Shown here in pieces: positions 12,001-17,213 of a stretch of 64,000 nucleotides of DNA. The first letter of the stretch is position 1. Every line of letters starts with the position of its first letter. The notes beneath the pieces are model-generated. The model worked only from the letters and a program-made list of their open reading frames with translations, ran no database searches and was not told where the DNA came from. The DNA comes from an uncultured Eggerthellaceae bacterium (GTDB lineage Bacteria > Actinomycetota > Coriobacteriia > Coriobacteriales > Eggerthellaceae), in contig CAJURO010000009.1 of NCBI GenBank assembly GCA_910588985.1, forward strand, positions 1-64,000, written 5' to 3'. Made by a program: the position numbers and the translations under genes.

Positions 12001-14234
12001 GTTGAGGTTGGGATGCCCAGGCCGTAGCAGACGATGTGGTTGTTCGCCGTTGCCAGACCCTGCGCAGCTGTCCACTGGGAATCGTCGGCAGTTGCGGTTG
12101 GCACATAGATGTTGACGTTGGTGCACCCAGACAGCGCAGACTCAGCCACAGTAGGAATGACGCCCTGAGCAACAACGCGTGTCAGAGAAGCACAGTCCGC
12201 GAAGGCTTCGCCACCAATAGCGGTGACCGTAGCAGGAATCCAAACTTCAGTGAGAGCACTGTTCGCGAAGGCGCGATAACCGATCGTATGAAGCCCAGAG
12301 CTGAGCGTGAGATCAGTGAGATGCGTTGTGTTCTCGAACGCGGATTCGCCGATGGACTGGACGGAGCTTGGGATAGTAACGCTCTCAAGCTCGGCATGGT
12401 TGGCGAAAGCACCCTTGGCGACCTGCGAGACCGGATAGGACACGCCGCCGATGGTGGCGGATGCGGGGATCTCGAGCGTGGTGGCGAAGGAAGCGCGACC
12501 CGTCCAGGTGACCTCGAGGGTCATGTCAGGCAGGAGCGTGTAGGTGAGGCCTGCTGCTGCGGTGCCCTCGGTGGAGGAGCTGCTCTCGTCAGGAGCGCTG
12601 GTGCCCGGAGCAACGGTCTCGGTTTCGCCAGCTTCACCATAGGTGCCGAAGTTGGTGAAGCCAGCTTCGGCCCAGACGGCGCGCGCTTCATCAGTGTCAG
12701 CTGACAGCGCAACGGTTGCGTTCGCCACGGTATCAGCAGCAAAGGCAGGTGGGATGGACTGGGTCTCTTCGCCCTTATAGATAATATTAGTACCCGCTGC
12801 GATAGAAGAAATGTTTGCTTGCGCGATGATGGACTCAAGGCCTGTTTGCGCACTGGAGAAGAAAGCACCGGCATCAATCTCGGTAACAGTATAAGTATGG
12901 TTGTTCACCGTGATGGCGTTCGGGATGACCGCAGCGCTGCCCGCAGCTGGGGCGCGCCAAGCAAGCGCAACAGAGTTGTTGTTGATGATGCGATAGAGCG
13001 CGCTGCCCATTGCGATGAAGTCGTCGCTGGCTGCTGTCTCTATAGAGCCGATGGCGTCGGCAGGCATGTTCATGTTGCTGAAGCTTGCAACTTTCGTAGC
13101 GAACGCGATGCCCGCAGCGTAGATCTCCTTTGTCTCAACGGGAACGAGGAGCGTACCTTCGAAAGCGGTCGGAACGAAGGAAAGCTTCTCATAGCCCTGC
13201 GTGTAGAGGACGCCGTCGACCGCAGCGAACGTGTCAGATGGCTGCGGCTCTGCAGCAGGCGTGCCTGGCTCTGCATTTGGATCAGCAGGCTTGTCGGCAA
13301 CCTCGATGGCTTGCAGGTTGGCGAAAGAAGCCAGAGCGTCAGTGTCGATGTAGAGGACGCTGGCAGGAAGGATCAGGGTTGTGGCCTTTGCCTTATCGGC
13401 ACCAGTAAGCGACGTGAGGTTGGTGCCCGTTCCCTGGATGTTGTCGATGTTCTTGTCGGCAGCTGCAATGACGTCGACCGAACCGTTCGCTTCGACGGCT
13501 GCAGCGATCGCCTCAGCAGCCTGAGGACCAACGCCGATGACGTCATAGGTTTCGTCTGCCCATTCGATGGCTTGCGGAACTTCGATGATGTCAAGGTTGA
13601 GCGCTGTGTCAGAGATGCCCTGGAGAACAACAGCGCGCTGTGCAGCGATGCCAGCATCAGGGTTGCCCTTGTCGATGTCGACGAGCTGATAGATGAGGCC
13701 ATCGAGCTCGAAGACGTCGGCGTTGTCGGTCATGGTGATCGTAGCGCTGACGGTCTCATCAGATTGGTTGACGGGCGTCAGCTGCTCGGTGATGTTCAGG
13801 ATGGGCACACCGTTGGGCGTGGTGGTTGTGGTTGCGGTGCTGTTGGTGCCAGTGGTGGGGGTGTCTGAGGAGGTAGGCTGCTCGAGGGCAACATCTTCGC
13901 TGATGATGTCGACGTCGCTTGAGGTAGCGAACGCGGCGCCCACGGTGCCGAATGCAGTAACGGCCGCAAGCGCGATTGCGGAGGCTGTGCGAGCGATGCG
14001 ACCCTTGCGAGCGCGTGAGGCACGAGCGCTTGTGCGTTGCGTTGACGCCTTCGCGCGCTGCGTGCTCTTCGCGTGCTTTGCTGTTTTGGTTGTTGTTGGC
14101 TGTGCTGCCGCGTGCGGCTGCGTTGCCTGAGATGCCTGCGTTGCCGCGGACTCCTCTGCGGTGATGGCGACACGGTTCTCGACCGTGGATGGCTGGTCGG
14201 TCCAGCTCATCTGCGCGTGACGTTTGTGGTTCAT
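1..14234 (-). CDS. Giant secreted surface protein with LRR, MucBP-like and BspA-like (DUF285) repeats; C-terminus outside window
   Basis: One reading frame runs from an ATG at 14234 (upstream GAGGAAAAGG/AGGA) leftward off the window edge, giving at least 4,744 codons. Frame was confirmed at many spaced ATG-TTC (MF) codons between 13.1 kb and base 66, and I read no stop. Residues 1-80 are basic and Ala/Thr-rich. A hydrophobic segment at about 83-104 ends in AAFA, a plausible signal-peptidase site. Residues about 580-710 hold LRR_5-type repeats, about 840-2365 tandem MucBP-like repeats, and about 2400-4744 BspA-like DUF285 units with the MFxGCxxL signature. Families of this kind are surface adhesins that bind mucin, matrix or other bacteria; that role is inferred here. 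The cell-wall anchor should lie outside the window. No frameshift seen. Confidence 0.9.
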   Translation of the reverse strand, partial: MNHKRHAQMSWTDQPSTVENRVAITAEESAATQASQATQPHAAAQPTTTKTAKHAKSTQRAKASTQRTSARASRARKGRIARTASAIALAAVTAFGTVGAAFATSSDVDIISEDVALEQPTSSDTPTTGTNSTATTTTTPNGVPILNITEQLTPVNQSDETVSATITMTDNADVFELDGLIYQLVDIDKGNPDAGIAAQRAVVLQGISDTALNLDIIEVPQAIEWADETYDVIGVGPQAAEAIAAAVEANGSVDVIAAADKNIDNIQGTGTNLTSLTGADKAKATTLILPASVLYIDTDALASFANLQAIEVADKPADPNAEPGTPAAEPQPSDTFAAVDGVLYTQGYEKLSFVPTAFEGTLLVPVETKEIYAAGIAFATKVASFSNMNMPADAIGSIETAASDDFIAMGSALYRIINNNSVALAWRAPAAGSAAVIPNAITVNNHTYTVTEIDAGAFFSSAQTGLESIIAQANISSIAAGTNIIYKGEETQSIPPAFAADTVANATVALSADTDEARAVWAEAGFTNFGTYGEAGETETVAPGTSAPDESSSSTEGTAAAGLTYTLLPDMTLEVTWTGRASFATTLEIPASATIGGVSYPVSQVAKGAFANHAELESVTIPSSVQSIGESAFENTTHLTDLTLSSGLHTIGYRAFANSALTEVWIPATVTAIGGEAFADCASLTRVVAQGVIPTVAESALSGCTNVNIYVPTATADDSQWTAAQGLATANNHIVCYGLGIPTSTLDLSVGETANIYAENGEDAAAEAADEAITDQNLSQRGIVTETSYDNAQAINVDTQGNVTGYEEGAAEVTVSRSLGGVRLASATRSVNIAAAEPAAQADEPIMVAYSVSHLYKDPSGTYYQLAPTVEGEGENGHNVNVMPTNINGYKLLDTDPFRHIPNGTNSDGTPVSDVSGSYYTSNLDASQADIPNAYSYAFFYEPDGKLDYTALCLGTDNNAIAPALGVSDAHGVFDPVPAPDVEGFTPASGYDTLNLSLSSLGAGENQMLPFIYNRDTSSGMRVTINCIPENSATPLYTTTQDFLDHSAGDTVQVSAPDTATDSDAAAALAGYSLSTTASNNQNPRSFELLADNAQNVVNFVYSPDQIRYSINAIIKNADGTENRTEVITKEDPSNPSSDDLTGEMGSTVTVGAPSFPGYTPDNTSQDITIGADPAANVVSFTYTPVSNISYTVKYLDADGNQLKNPDGTPIADKTVDNNTMATTVTVDTTLAGFNLTKAVAKGTEITDLANVQFQIQAENNVVELTYEPKSDIPVTINYEFYDASGNKIDSADQSGELQNQTMGSTIEVKANPSASLAPEGFVLDGYKLDPTAAYGNPDDAATYGKQTYTVQAENNTVTFKYVPRTDIEYTIVMEFQDPSGTTVGHKRQSTTVTGGTFGTTFDVNALTSFTPDGSTKDVLAGYHLIDGEPNQKSITLDKLTGNSVTFTYTPNTGIAFTINYYIDGTSTKLRDSVTHNDGFTDESRNIASEDIKDILGYTLTSAIANGNPTSTTAPQIILNPSSNEINFYYTPRNDIAYQIRYVTPEGTTIKDPTTGTVENPQVLVNPTVITGQTMASSVTENAPALLGYTATGTTSQTITLAAEFDGGEFTHNVFTFVYEPRTDIEYTIRAFNTIGDSNANITITKNDGVMGKPLTLTPGVTSSEVFGVPTLSANGWTDTLTQMAGFLYDGGDSALTETLSYTNNQFDLHYAPRTNIPVYLTLHDSVNDIDLAHYEYADSYNNSGFSMNQIMTIQSPESYTPDGSTEDVLLGYTPDAASSSLTVVPAQEDPLHTGQVDTSVNNLVINYTPTNDRTYTVINNAVDAGGNFLHEISRITSPADKTLNSEVTVTPTAINGYTATSTSSQKITIKYDNAQNIVTFTYTADQNISYNVTLNTTADALLAPSINDGLSGSDAWTPGNTTLSENQSWTRTISGQTMASTVTVTAPAIAGYHIGSARDADGNELTLGGANNNEVQITLDSNQSGKNAVSFSYVADTVKYTIKYLNDRQDISKYPGILISETYTYKDAAGYERTLNRGDLIPSVELTGFVGSTESATALEVAGYSPKAQTFQKQLSADPADNIIRVWYSPKTDISYTVEYFNIDQDNKLIDTRVVENRIMGTEINMSAPNLPGYTYASSDDSASKQLLLFANSEENKVSFKYTADTNIKVMVQYLSTAGNAAILPQGGIDNGKMDTSYTASAPEIPGYTIRTKTSEGFDVINVGGTYQTTITLKANNSDGSAGNTVTFLYEPATDLSYTINRTFVDADGNEVEGAGSTEVIPQRQMDESYQITPLQVEELERKDENDNVVYDDYILDEATLQDKDHATPTAVDTPLDFMIKIGFPSQNNVINLTYRYMTAEDYRKLYGKPATNSDPDKADKLVQYDTDWMPGVAWEVRELDGVYTLFVYRSEDPKNADHIKDGKVHFAANDSNFLPGWLNTTKNPYKDKVSQIKIMGNRTLILSPGGNTHLFYGMKGVKNVEANDLRGFDFSECSSIAHWFDGCSGLETFTAFDICTSKEGFADFNNNNSRTYGIDLSYMFNGCSNLTNVDLRQTNEGMATGAVEVGSASNMRYMFAGCEKLAMLNMRGLGTTGIEGDWTSFGADSTGMAHMFDGCNVLQTETDTSKAVITIGQYWEKVLNGFIWNRDVIDGPVQYVLTVGVNVYGGPTSSEYIMRRPNMTYTWEQDGQTHSQRYIYNGNIYLIDQAAYNQLNTWNLREYLVYPTFIENSFGNTGQEYGAVLTGGYVGHADGVRWGTTVVYTIRQAEVDGTRIQTLCIYPNAQQESPTGTIHNFNNSTMLAPWRGGYRDTIDQVVVYPGVLGNTDLSYMFAGMKNLKKADVRNLNIGANTTSMYCMFQGCEQIEEVYKSSNSSLATKGVLLGSDWNTGGLTNASMMFQDCQNLKKVDIVSFANEPTVAGTNLTLMFANCPQLKDVLLSHVGLGLDANLSNMFQNSMSKQLADEGFEDLTTISLNDIGTGDNAKLTQMFESAAYLGTISLMNDVGTGSGADLSYMFRNASNLYRIVSSENVGTGAGANLTGMFMDTGNSGLAGLSADFIISYNLRNFGSGGADLTDCFRNSFSTGYLAGRNNVVSITPTASVPYANVQQAKSLSDMFNGTKNLSLIDLRGIQGVNNTGSRSAARMFAGNETVKTVQRTDSLSPYTEFMKDGKYEAIYLNKDFSTANITTMESMFANCTALTNFNVADMCLYSGLSMNSMFAGCTNVTEIKFPVSGTEWASASDMRSMFQGCAKLEMLDLSGVGSRTIRGQWDSYGNRNTYMDSMFAGCSALTSAQGKEAADGKKGTIILNSKFNKILNGFFWNRNKSNATPDYVLASTTSVYVYAGPSSVNDLIVCPNVAMGTRNYKFEGKIYLCDKDALVNAMVWVERNYTDNLDYSTLSRVFGTIGTQYGTDVYSTIYAGGFIGDPDADGMNGESVVWVIRTKVGDEYAENPQRALTISPAWDEELNSTIPEGIMRGFDNTTEGIAPWTARAVAAGRGYADEFNRVKVQSGVKANGNLSLMFYGCSELESADFTNLQVGDKTVTMNQMFYQCPKLKGFDNTVAPTQSNAAIPDGFTASSLFATPSLATAIEAFSNNPGMTNVTMANFGNREGGVDMTRMFAEADGLKTVSLDTVANNTTGSSKLVSMFTDSFQAQADDTSASIVNVANAGGSVEASNMFENCFYLHELTMNGFANSSSSTLSNAFLNAHGLTTINANHVGCGNGMTFYNMFENAASPAEDGTSYMPTDVADGTKPLSYKLIDVGMGGYANMSSLFMNVMQDPALANNESFVVFGHDSANAEQVSPSNIQQMFSGCTYLTSVDMRVFPIAPATLYGLFSNCENIKNVSQRAAGSPDIMATDGSGAYVNAGNVWLPENWDTSHITTLAYLFQGAKSLETVELYDFSRFGGAPNTGVDMSYMFDGAESMTTCKLMAKQEVGSAVNMRYMFQNCKSLIELDMTGVGTRGFREGVATMNSFQSYGSANTAMFQMFNGATSLVSPLGASTGVGNPNSYGKPTPVISIGQQFTKVINGFFWNRESTTANPNYVMGSNVEVSIYGGPTATGSTASRFLMDCPKATLGANTYAFTGTIALADKEALLNVNNWVSRGYLDCLDYSKLESVFGDTGKGTNDFIFGGGFVGNPDKDGVNGQSVLWVIRKERPADGAAKDSGEGRLYIYPNYTDGFGPSATDDSKKQVFLRSFSETNAAPWSAYDTSGVVAYADTFRYAKVFGNVTASQSLEAMFYNCSAMEGADVTQLYVTSETTNMSKMFYGCSAATSISNQQMQFTTDSNMSIAGGINIFGGTVDTTNLKGWNTSGVTNASQMFYGASEAKMINFANMLENATDLSEMFAQAAKVNEANISNFGNANNANLSNMFYRSFFDASANDNKDSLLTVNNVGNGDNANASNAFSETAYLRKAIVTDFGKGNRAVLENLFGSAFSLVQVDFDRVGTGESVNLSKMFQYSGGYADPNHIYVPKADTKARFSLRNVGTGGADLSSMFMGTFSDSNITDAYVRLNVAEDNTILVRSADQKPAIGSGTAAMFSESNVRTADLRGLAPAGSTLTNMFNSCPYIEYVTESDVAPGGVVTTTDKKGGTHSSTLPLHSAVLPANWNKGSVTAMNNMFSGCIRLQYAKLVDAVNTVSVNMNSMFYNCSQLKMVEIVNSSASFSNFYDPGEYPVFNGYDPATGKPANQERYLLENAKYSNPGTPRAGASASDMRNMFAGCAALYGVDLTGVATSNVR
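3..7090 (-). repeat. BspA-like DUF285 repeat region with three ~2.1-kb supermodules
   Basis: The coding strand carries dozens of 23-25-residue DUF285 units (MFxGCxxLxxVDLxx). The ladder is interrupted three times by the same domain: an INGFFWNR-like motif, then YxGPxS, then a D-K-x-A-L segment, then a W-x-I-R beta strand that opens the next ladder. FWNR anchors lie near 6290, 4270 and 2130, giving a period of about 2.0-2.15 kb. A 19-base stretch at the anchor is identical between the copies near 4270 and 2130, which suggests internal duplication. Confidence 0.85.
7150..11715 (-). repeat. About 16 tandem MucBP-like repeats in the giant protein
   Basis: Reading the minus strand, a unit of about 75-100 residues recurs. 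Each begins with an I-x-Y-T-I/V segment followed by a D-x-G turn, has a central GYT or GYK, and ends with N-x-V-x-F-x-Y-x-P (for example NVVSFTYTP, NTVTFKYVP, NKVSFKYTA). Unit boundaries fall near 11400, 11190, 10920, 10680, 10430, 10145, 9875, 9635, 9370, 9095, 8805, 8580, 8255, 7970, 7740 and 7485. MucBP domains bind mucin glycans or act as stalk spacers; which applies here is not visible. Confidence 0.8.
12100..12540 (-). repeat. BspA-type leucine-rich repeats (LRR_5) in the giant protein
   Basis: The encoded segment shows the ladder typical of Treponema-type LRR_5: repeated blocks like SIGESAFENTTHL, TIGYRAFANSAL and AIGGEAFADCASL, each preceded by a short beta segment ending in IPSSV or IPATV. 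Four or so units can be read. The block sits between an N-terminal low-complexity region and a Big-like stretch (DLSVGETANIYAENG). In this family such repeats form a curved ligand-binding solenoid. Confidence 0.8.
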
Positions 14235-14922
14235 GTCCTACCTTTTCCTCAGTCTGCGCAGTCACCCCACGTGCACCGCGCAACATTTCCTGTGCTTGTC
14301 CGTTTCGTTTTCCACAAAGAGGCCGTATTCCTAGAGGACTGCCGATCAGTTGTCTGTGCGACAGCACCCCTGTTTTCCAGTGCGATTCCTCCGTCCTCGG
14401 TGGAGGTTCCCACTGGCGGCTCCCTTTGCGTCCAAGCAGTCCATACGCGCATGTCGCATACGCGCGCGTGCGCGTATAGGCGCTATTCAACACGGATAGC
14501 AATATGCACTATACGCTGGAAGAAGTTGTGGTTCAAATGGTGAAATTGCGGATGTTCTGTGAAGGATTTGTGATGGATGCCTGAAATGGTTCTGAATAGG
14601 TATTTTTGGGTTCGCAAACTCCCAGTTCAGGCGGTTATCCACTTTTATGGAAAAAATGCAAGTGAATAGTTTTCAAGTTGAAAACTCGCTGTAAACTTTT
14701 GGGGAAATTCAGGTTTGTTTAAGCCAAAATCCGCATAAACTCCACACTTTTGAAGTCCCGATTGGGTCAGGGGCATCATTGGGTGGGGGTCAGGGATGTC
14801 AACGCTGCCATCACAGAGAAGCACCCGCCTATGTCACATTCCCGCAGATCTGGGGGAGTGGGGAATGTGACATAGGCGGGTGTCGTTAGCCCTTTATTGC
14901 TCTTGGAGCCCTCTCAACCGAG
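14235..14922. other. Intergenic region upstream of the giant surface gene
   Basis: About 690 bp without a supported gene. The part nearest the giant gene is GC-rich; 14530-14760 is AT-rich and probably holds its promoter, though I cannot assign -35/-10 boxes with confidence. A long perfect inverted repeat lies at 14822-14882. Short open frames here are shadows with no ribosome site. Confidence 0.6.
14822..14882. repeat. Perfect 22-bp inverted repeat, 17-bp loop
   Basis: Left arm 14822-14843 begins CACCCGCCTATGTCACATTC. Right arm 14861-14882 is its exact reverse complement (begins GGGAATGTGACATAGG). It lies about 40 bp after the stop of the LysR-domain gene on the minus strand, so it may act as its terminator, but no T-run follows. 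A dispersed REP-like palindrome is the alternative. Confidence 0.85.
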
Positions 14923-15576
14923 CTAGATCGCGTACTTCTCGAGCGCGCTCGTGAGCTTCGCCACGAAGGTTCTGCCCAGATCGGAGAGCTCTTCGCCCGT
15001 CCGTGAAAGATAGCCCATGTTGAGCGTTACATCCGTCTCAAGCGGAACCGTGGTCAGAGAGCCCCCGTCTGTGATGCCCACAAGGATGCCACTCGTAACG
15101 GTATAGCCATTGATGGCAACGGAGAGCTCTGAGAGCGAGGCGCGGTCGTTGCAGAGAATGGTCTTCGAGCGCGGGATATAGTCAAGGGCCTCTTCGGCAA
15201 ACTCCTCAGGCGTTCCCGGGCGTTGCTCGAACTTCAGATACGGCCATTCCTCAAGGTCAGCAATGGTGAGCGACTTGGCATTCGATAGCGGATGGCTTGC
15301 GGGAAGCGCTACGCGAGGCTTCGACTCTGCAAGCTTCGTGAAGGTAAGGCCTGCCTCGGTGAACGCTTTCATGAGAGCGTCATGGGTCTTCGTTGTGGTC
15401 ATGACCACGCCGATCTCGCTTCGATTTCCAGCAACGTCATCGATGACGCCGAGGGTGGTACGGTCACGTAACGCATAGGTGTATGATTCGCCACCAACGT
15501 TCAAGATGGTATGCGCGAACGCTTGCACATCGAAGAGGTAATGTTGGCCCGAGACTGCGAATGTGACGTCTGACAT
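14923..15576 (-). CDS. Stand-alone LysR-type effector-binding domain protein (no HTH)
   Basis: 217 aa. The whole protein aligns by eye with the effector domain of the full LysR regulator at 49935-50855: AVSGQHYLFDVQAFAHTI here against AISSQHYYFSVQAFTMTV there, with matching later segments (ASHPLSNAKSLTIADLEEWP; PLETDVTLNMGYLSR). The N-terminal winged helix is missing. It cannot lie just upstream, because a tRNA-Ser gene begins about 80 bp away. A free effector domain could bind the inducer or hetero-oligomerise with a LysR paralogue; this is inference. It may instead be a decayed remnant, although the frame is intact with an ATG start. Confidence 0.75.
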   Translation of the reverse strand: MSDVTFAVSGQHYLFDVQAFAHTILNVGGESYTYALRDRTTLGVIDDVAGNRSEIGVVMTTTKTHDALMKAFTEAGLTFTKLAESKPRVALPASHPLSNAKSLTIADLEEWPYLKFEQRPGTPEEFAEEALDYIPRSKTILCNDRASLSELSVAINGYTVTSGILVGITDGGSLTTVPLETDVTLNMGYLSRTGEELSDLGRTFVAKLTSALEKYAI

Positions 15577-15656
15577 GGCGATTCCTTTTGACGAAAGCGT
15601 GGCTCTCTTGTGTCATGAGAGCGCATTGATGGGACAAAACACACCGATGATGAATC

Positions 15657-15749
15657 TGGCGGAGAGGCAGGGATTCGAACCCTGGATACCGCTATACACG
15701 GCATAACGGTTTTCGAGACCGCCGCATTCAACCGCTCTGCCACCTCTCC
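15657..15749 (-). tRNA. tRNA-Ser (anticodon CGA)
   Basis: Minus strand. The acceptor stem GGAGAGG pairs with CCTCTCC, there is a long variable arm as in class II tRNAs, the anticodon loop is CTCGAAA (CGA), the T-loop is GGTTCGAATCC, and GCCA is encoded at the 3' end (15660-15657). Confidence 0.95.
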
Positions 15750-15849
15750 GCAGCGTTCAAAGTATACATGATTCTTGTTCCTTCATTCCATTCGCTGATC
15801 TTTTGGTTTATACTTTCCTCTGCTGTTTTTCAGCGATTCGACTAGGCAT

Positions 15850-15941
15850 GGAGAGGTGTCCGAGCTGGCCGAAGGAGCACGATTGGAAATCGTGTATGCG
15901 CCAAAAGCGTATCCAGGGTTCAAATCCCTGCCTCTCCGCCA
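15850..15941 (+). tRNA. tRNA-Ser (anticodon GGA)
   Basis: Acceptor GGAGAGG/CCTCTCC, anticodon loop TTGGAAA (GGA), long variable arm, T-loop GGTTCAAATCC, encoded GCCA. It diverges from the CGA-reading tRNA-Ser 100 bp away, and the two share the same acceptor stem. Confidence 0.95.
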
Positions 15942-15975
15942 CATTCCTTTTTGATTCAAAGATTTGTTCGCAAGG

Positions 15976-17181
15976 TCAGCGCGTTTGCGCAAAGGCTTGC
16001 TTGATGAGATCTGCTGGGAACAGGCCATTTTGCTGCGCGATGAGCTCCGCTGCCTGTGTCTCAAGGGCGTTATACCCATCGTTCGCCTCGATGAGCTTGG
16101 CGCTGTTCTTCGCAAGGAATGCCTCGTCCGCAGCAATGGCGAAGTCCTGCGCCTGGATGCGGAGGTTCGCGTAATCCACGAAAGGCTGGATAAGCTGGGA
16201 GGAGTCCATTCCGTTTATCGGAGCTGTTGCGAAGAGCTCCTTCGTCTGTGCAATGAGCGCCTCGGCAGTATCCCGCGCAACGGCAAGCTTCTCGAATGCT
16301 TCGCGAGACTTCTCAAGAGCTTGCCTGAAGGCGTCGTCATTCGCCGTGTTCGATATCTCGATAGCCTCACGCACGAGCGTGTCTGCCTCAAGTATGAGTG
16401 TCTGGTATTCGACAGCTTCTTGATATGCGGAAACGACCTGGCTTACCTGCTTGAGCGTTGCTGAACCGCGTTCAAGAAGGTTGGTGTACTCGTTGATGTT
16501 CGAGAGCGTTTGGTTGGCGTTCTCCGATTCAGCAGGTGAGAACAGCCCCTCTTTCAGGTCTTCTATTTGCGTTTTAACGGTGCGAAGCTTGGCAAGGTGC
16601 CCCGCTGTCTCATCGATGGCCTCCGTGGCCTTTTCAGTGAAATCGCTCGACGCAAGTTGCTCGATCGGGTCGTGCTCTGCAGCATCAAGAAGCGCCTTGA
16701 AGTCGGAAAGCTGGTCGAGGTACCCGCTTGCTCCTTCGATGGCTACGCGCATGCGATCGGCCTGCGACATCTGGCTCTGAATGCCATGAACAGCAAAGGT
16801 TCCGACTATCGCGATGACGCAGATCGCAATGAGGACAACGATGATGATGAGAGCGCGCTTGCTTCTTTTGCGCTGCTTCTTGCGCATGCTTGCTTCTGCT
16901 GAGAGCACCCCACTTGAGAACGCGCTGCCGCTTTTGGTGGCCCCTCGGCCAGCTCCTGGCATGGTGATCTGCGCGCCCTTCGTCGGTGTGGCGGGAGAGT
17001 CTTTCTTGTTTCCCAGCGTGAACAGGGAGATGCGCCCAAGCGGCATCTCATCGTCGGCGGCGTCATCTTCGACGGAGTTCTTCATGGCATCAAGGACGCT
17101 GAAGGATATCTCGTTCGAGGTGCCCCTTGTGTTCTTCTTGATGTGGCCAGCATCGTTGATATGTCGCTTGCGTCCGAACAT
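15976..17181 (-). CDS. Single-pass membrane protein with long extracytoplasmic helical domain, unknown function
   Basis: 401 aa. Residues 1-100 are a polar cytoplasmic tail with an acidic patch (EDDAADDE). A basic stop-transfer stretch (KKQRKRSKR) precedes one membrane helix at about 109-133. The remaining 265 residues are Ala/Glu/Leu-rich and look like helical bundle or coiled coil, with no Cys or catalytic motif. Start ATG 17181 has AGGCGA upstream. It begins 32 bp after the stop of the DinG-like gene on the same strand, so cotranscription is likely. I do not recognise the family. The topology suggests an envelope-associated structural or sensory protein; that is inference only. Confidence 0.75.
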   Translation of the reverse strand: MFGRKRHINDAGHIKKNTRGTSNEISFSVLDAMKNSVEDDAADDEMPLGRISLFTLGNKKDSPATPTKGAQITMPGAGRGATKSGSAFSSGVLSAEASMRKKQRKRSKRALIIIVVLIAICVIAIVGTFAVHGIQSQMSQADRMRVAIEGASGYLDQLSDFKALLDAAEHDPIEQLASSDFTEKATEAIDETAGHLAKLRTVKTQIEDLKEGLFSPAESENANQTLSNINEYTNLLERGSATLKQVSQVVSAYQEAVEYQTLILEADTLVREAIEISNTANDDAFRQALEKSREAFEKLAVARDTAEALIAQTKELFATAPINGMDSSQLIQPFVDYANLRIQAQDFAIAADEAFLAKNSAKLIEANDGYNALETQAAELIAQQNGLFPADLIKQAFAQTR

Positions 17182-17213
17182 GTTTCGCCTGGTGATCCCC
17201 GTTTTCTCGCTTG

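Noticed and set aside
12819..13868. A 349-codon open frame on the plus strand opposite the giant surface gene
   Set aside because: Its product has no recognisable motif and mirrors the codon pattern of the minus-strand gene, as do dozens of shorter frames between 680 and 14500. They are shadows.
14633..14641. TTATCCACT, a near DnaA box
   Set aside because: A single near-match far from dnaA, in a gap next to the giant gene; probably chance.
15657..15941. Divergent tRNA-Ser pair as an integration site for a mobile element
   Set aside because: No integrase, no flanking direct repeat of the tRNA 3' end, and neighbours look ordinary.
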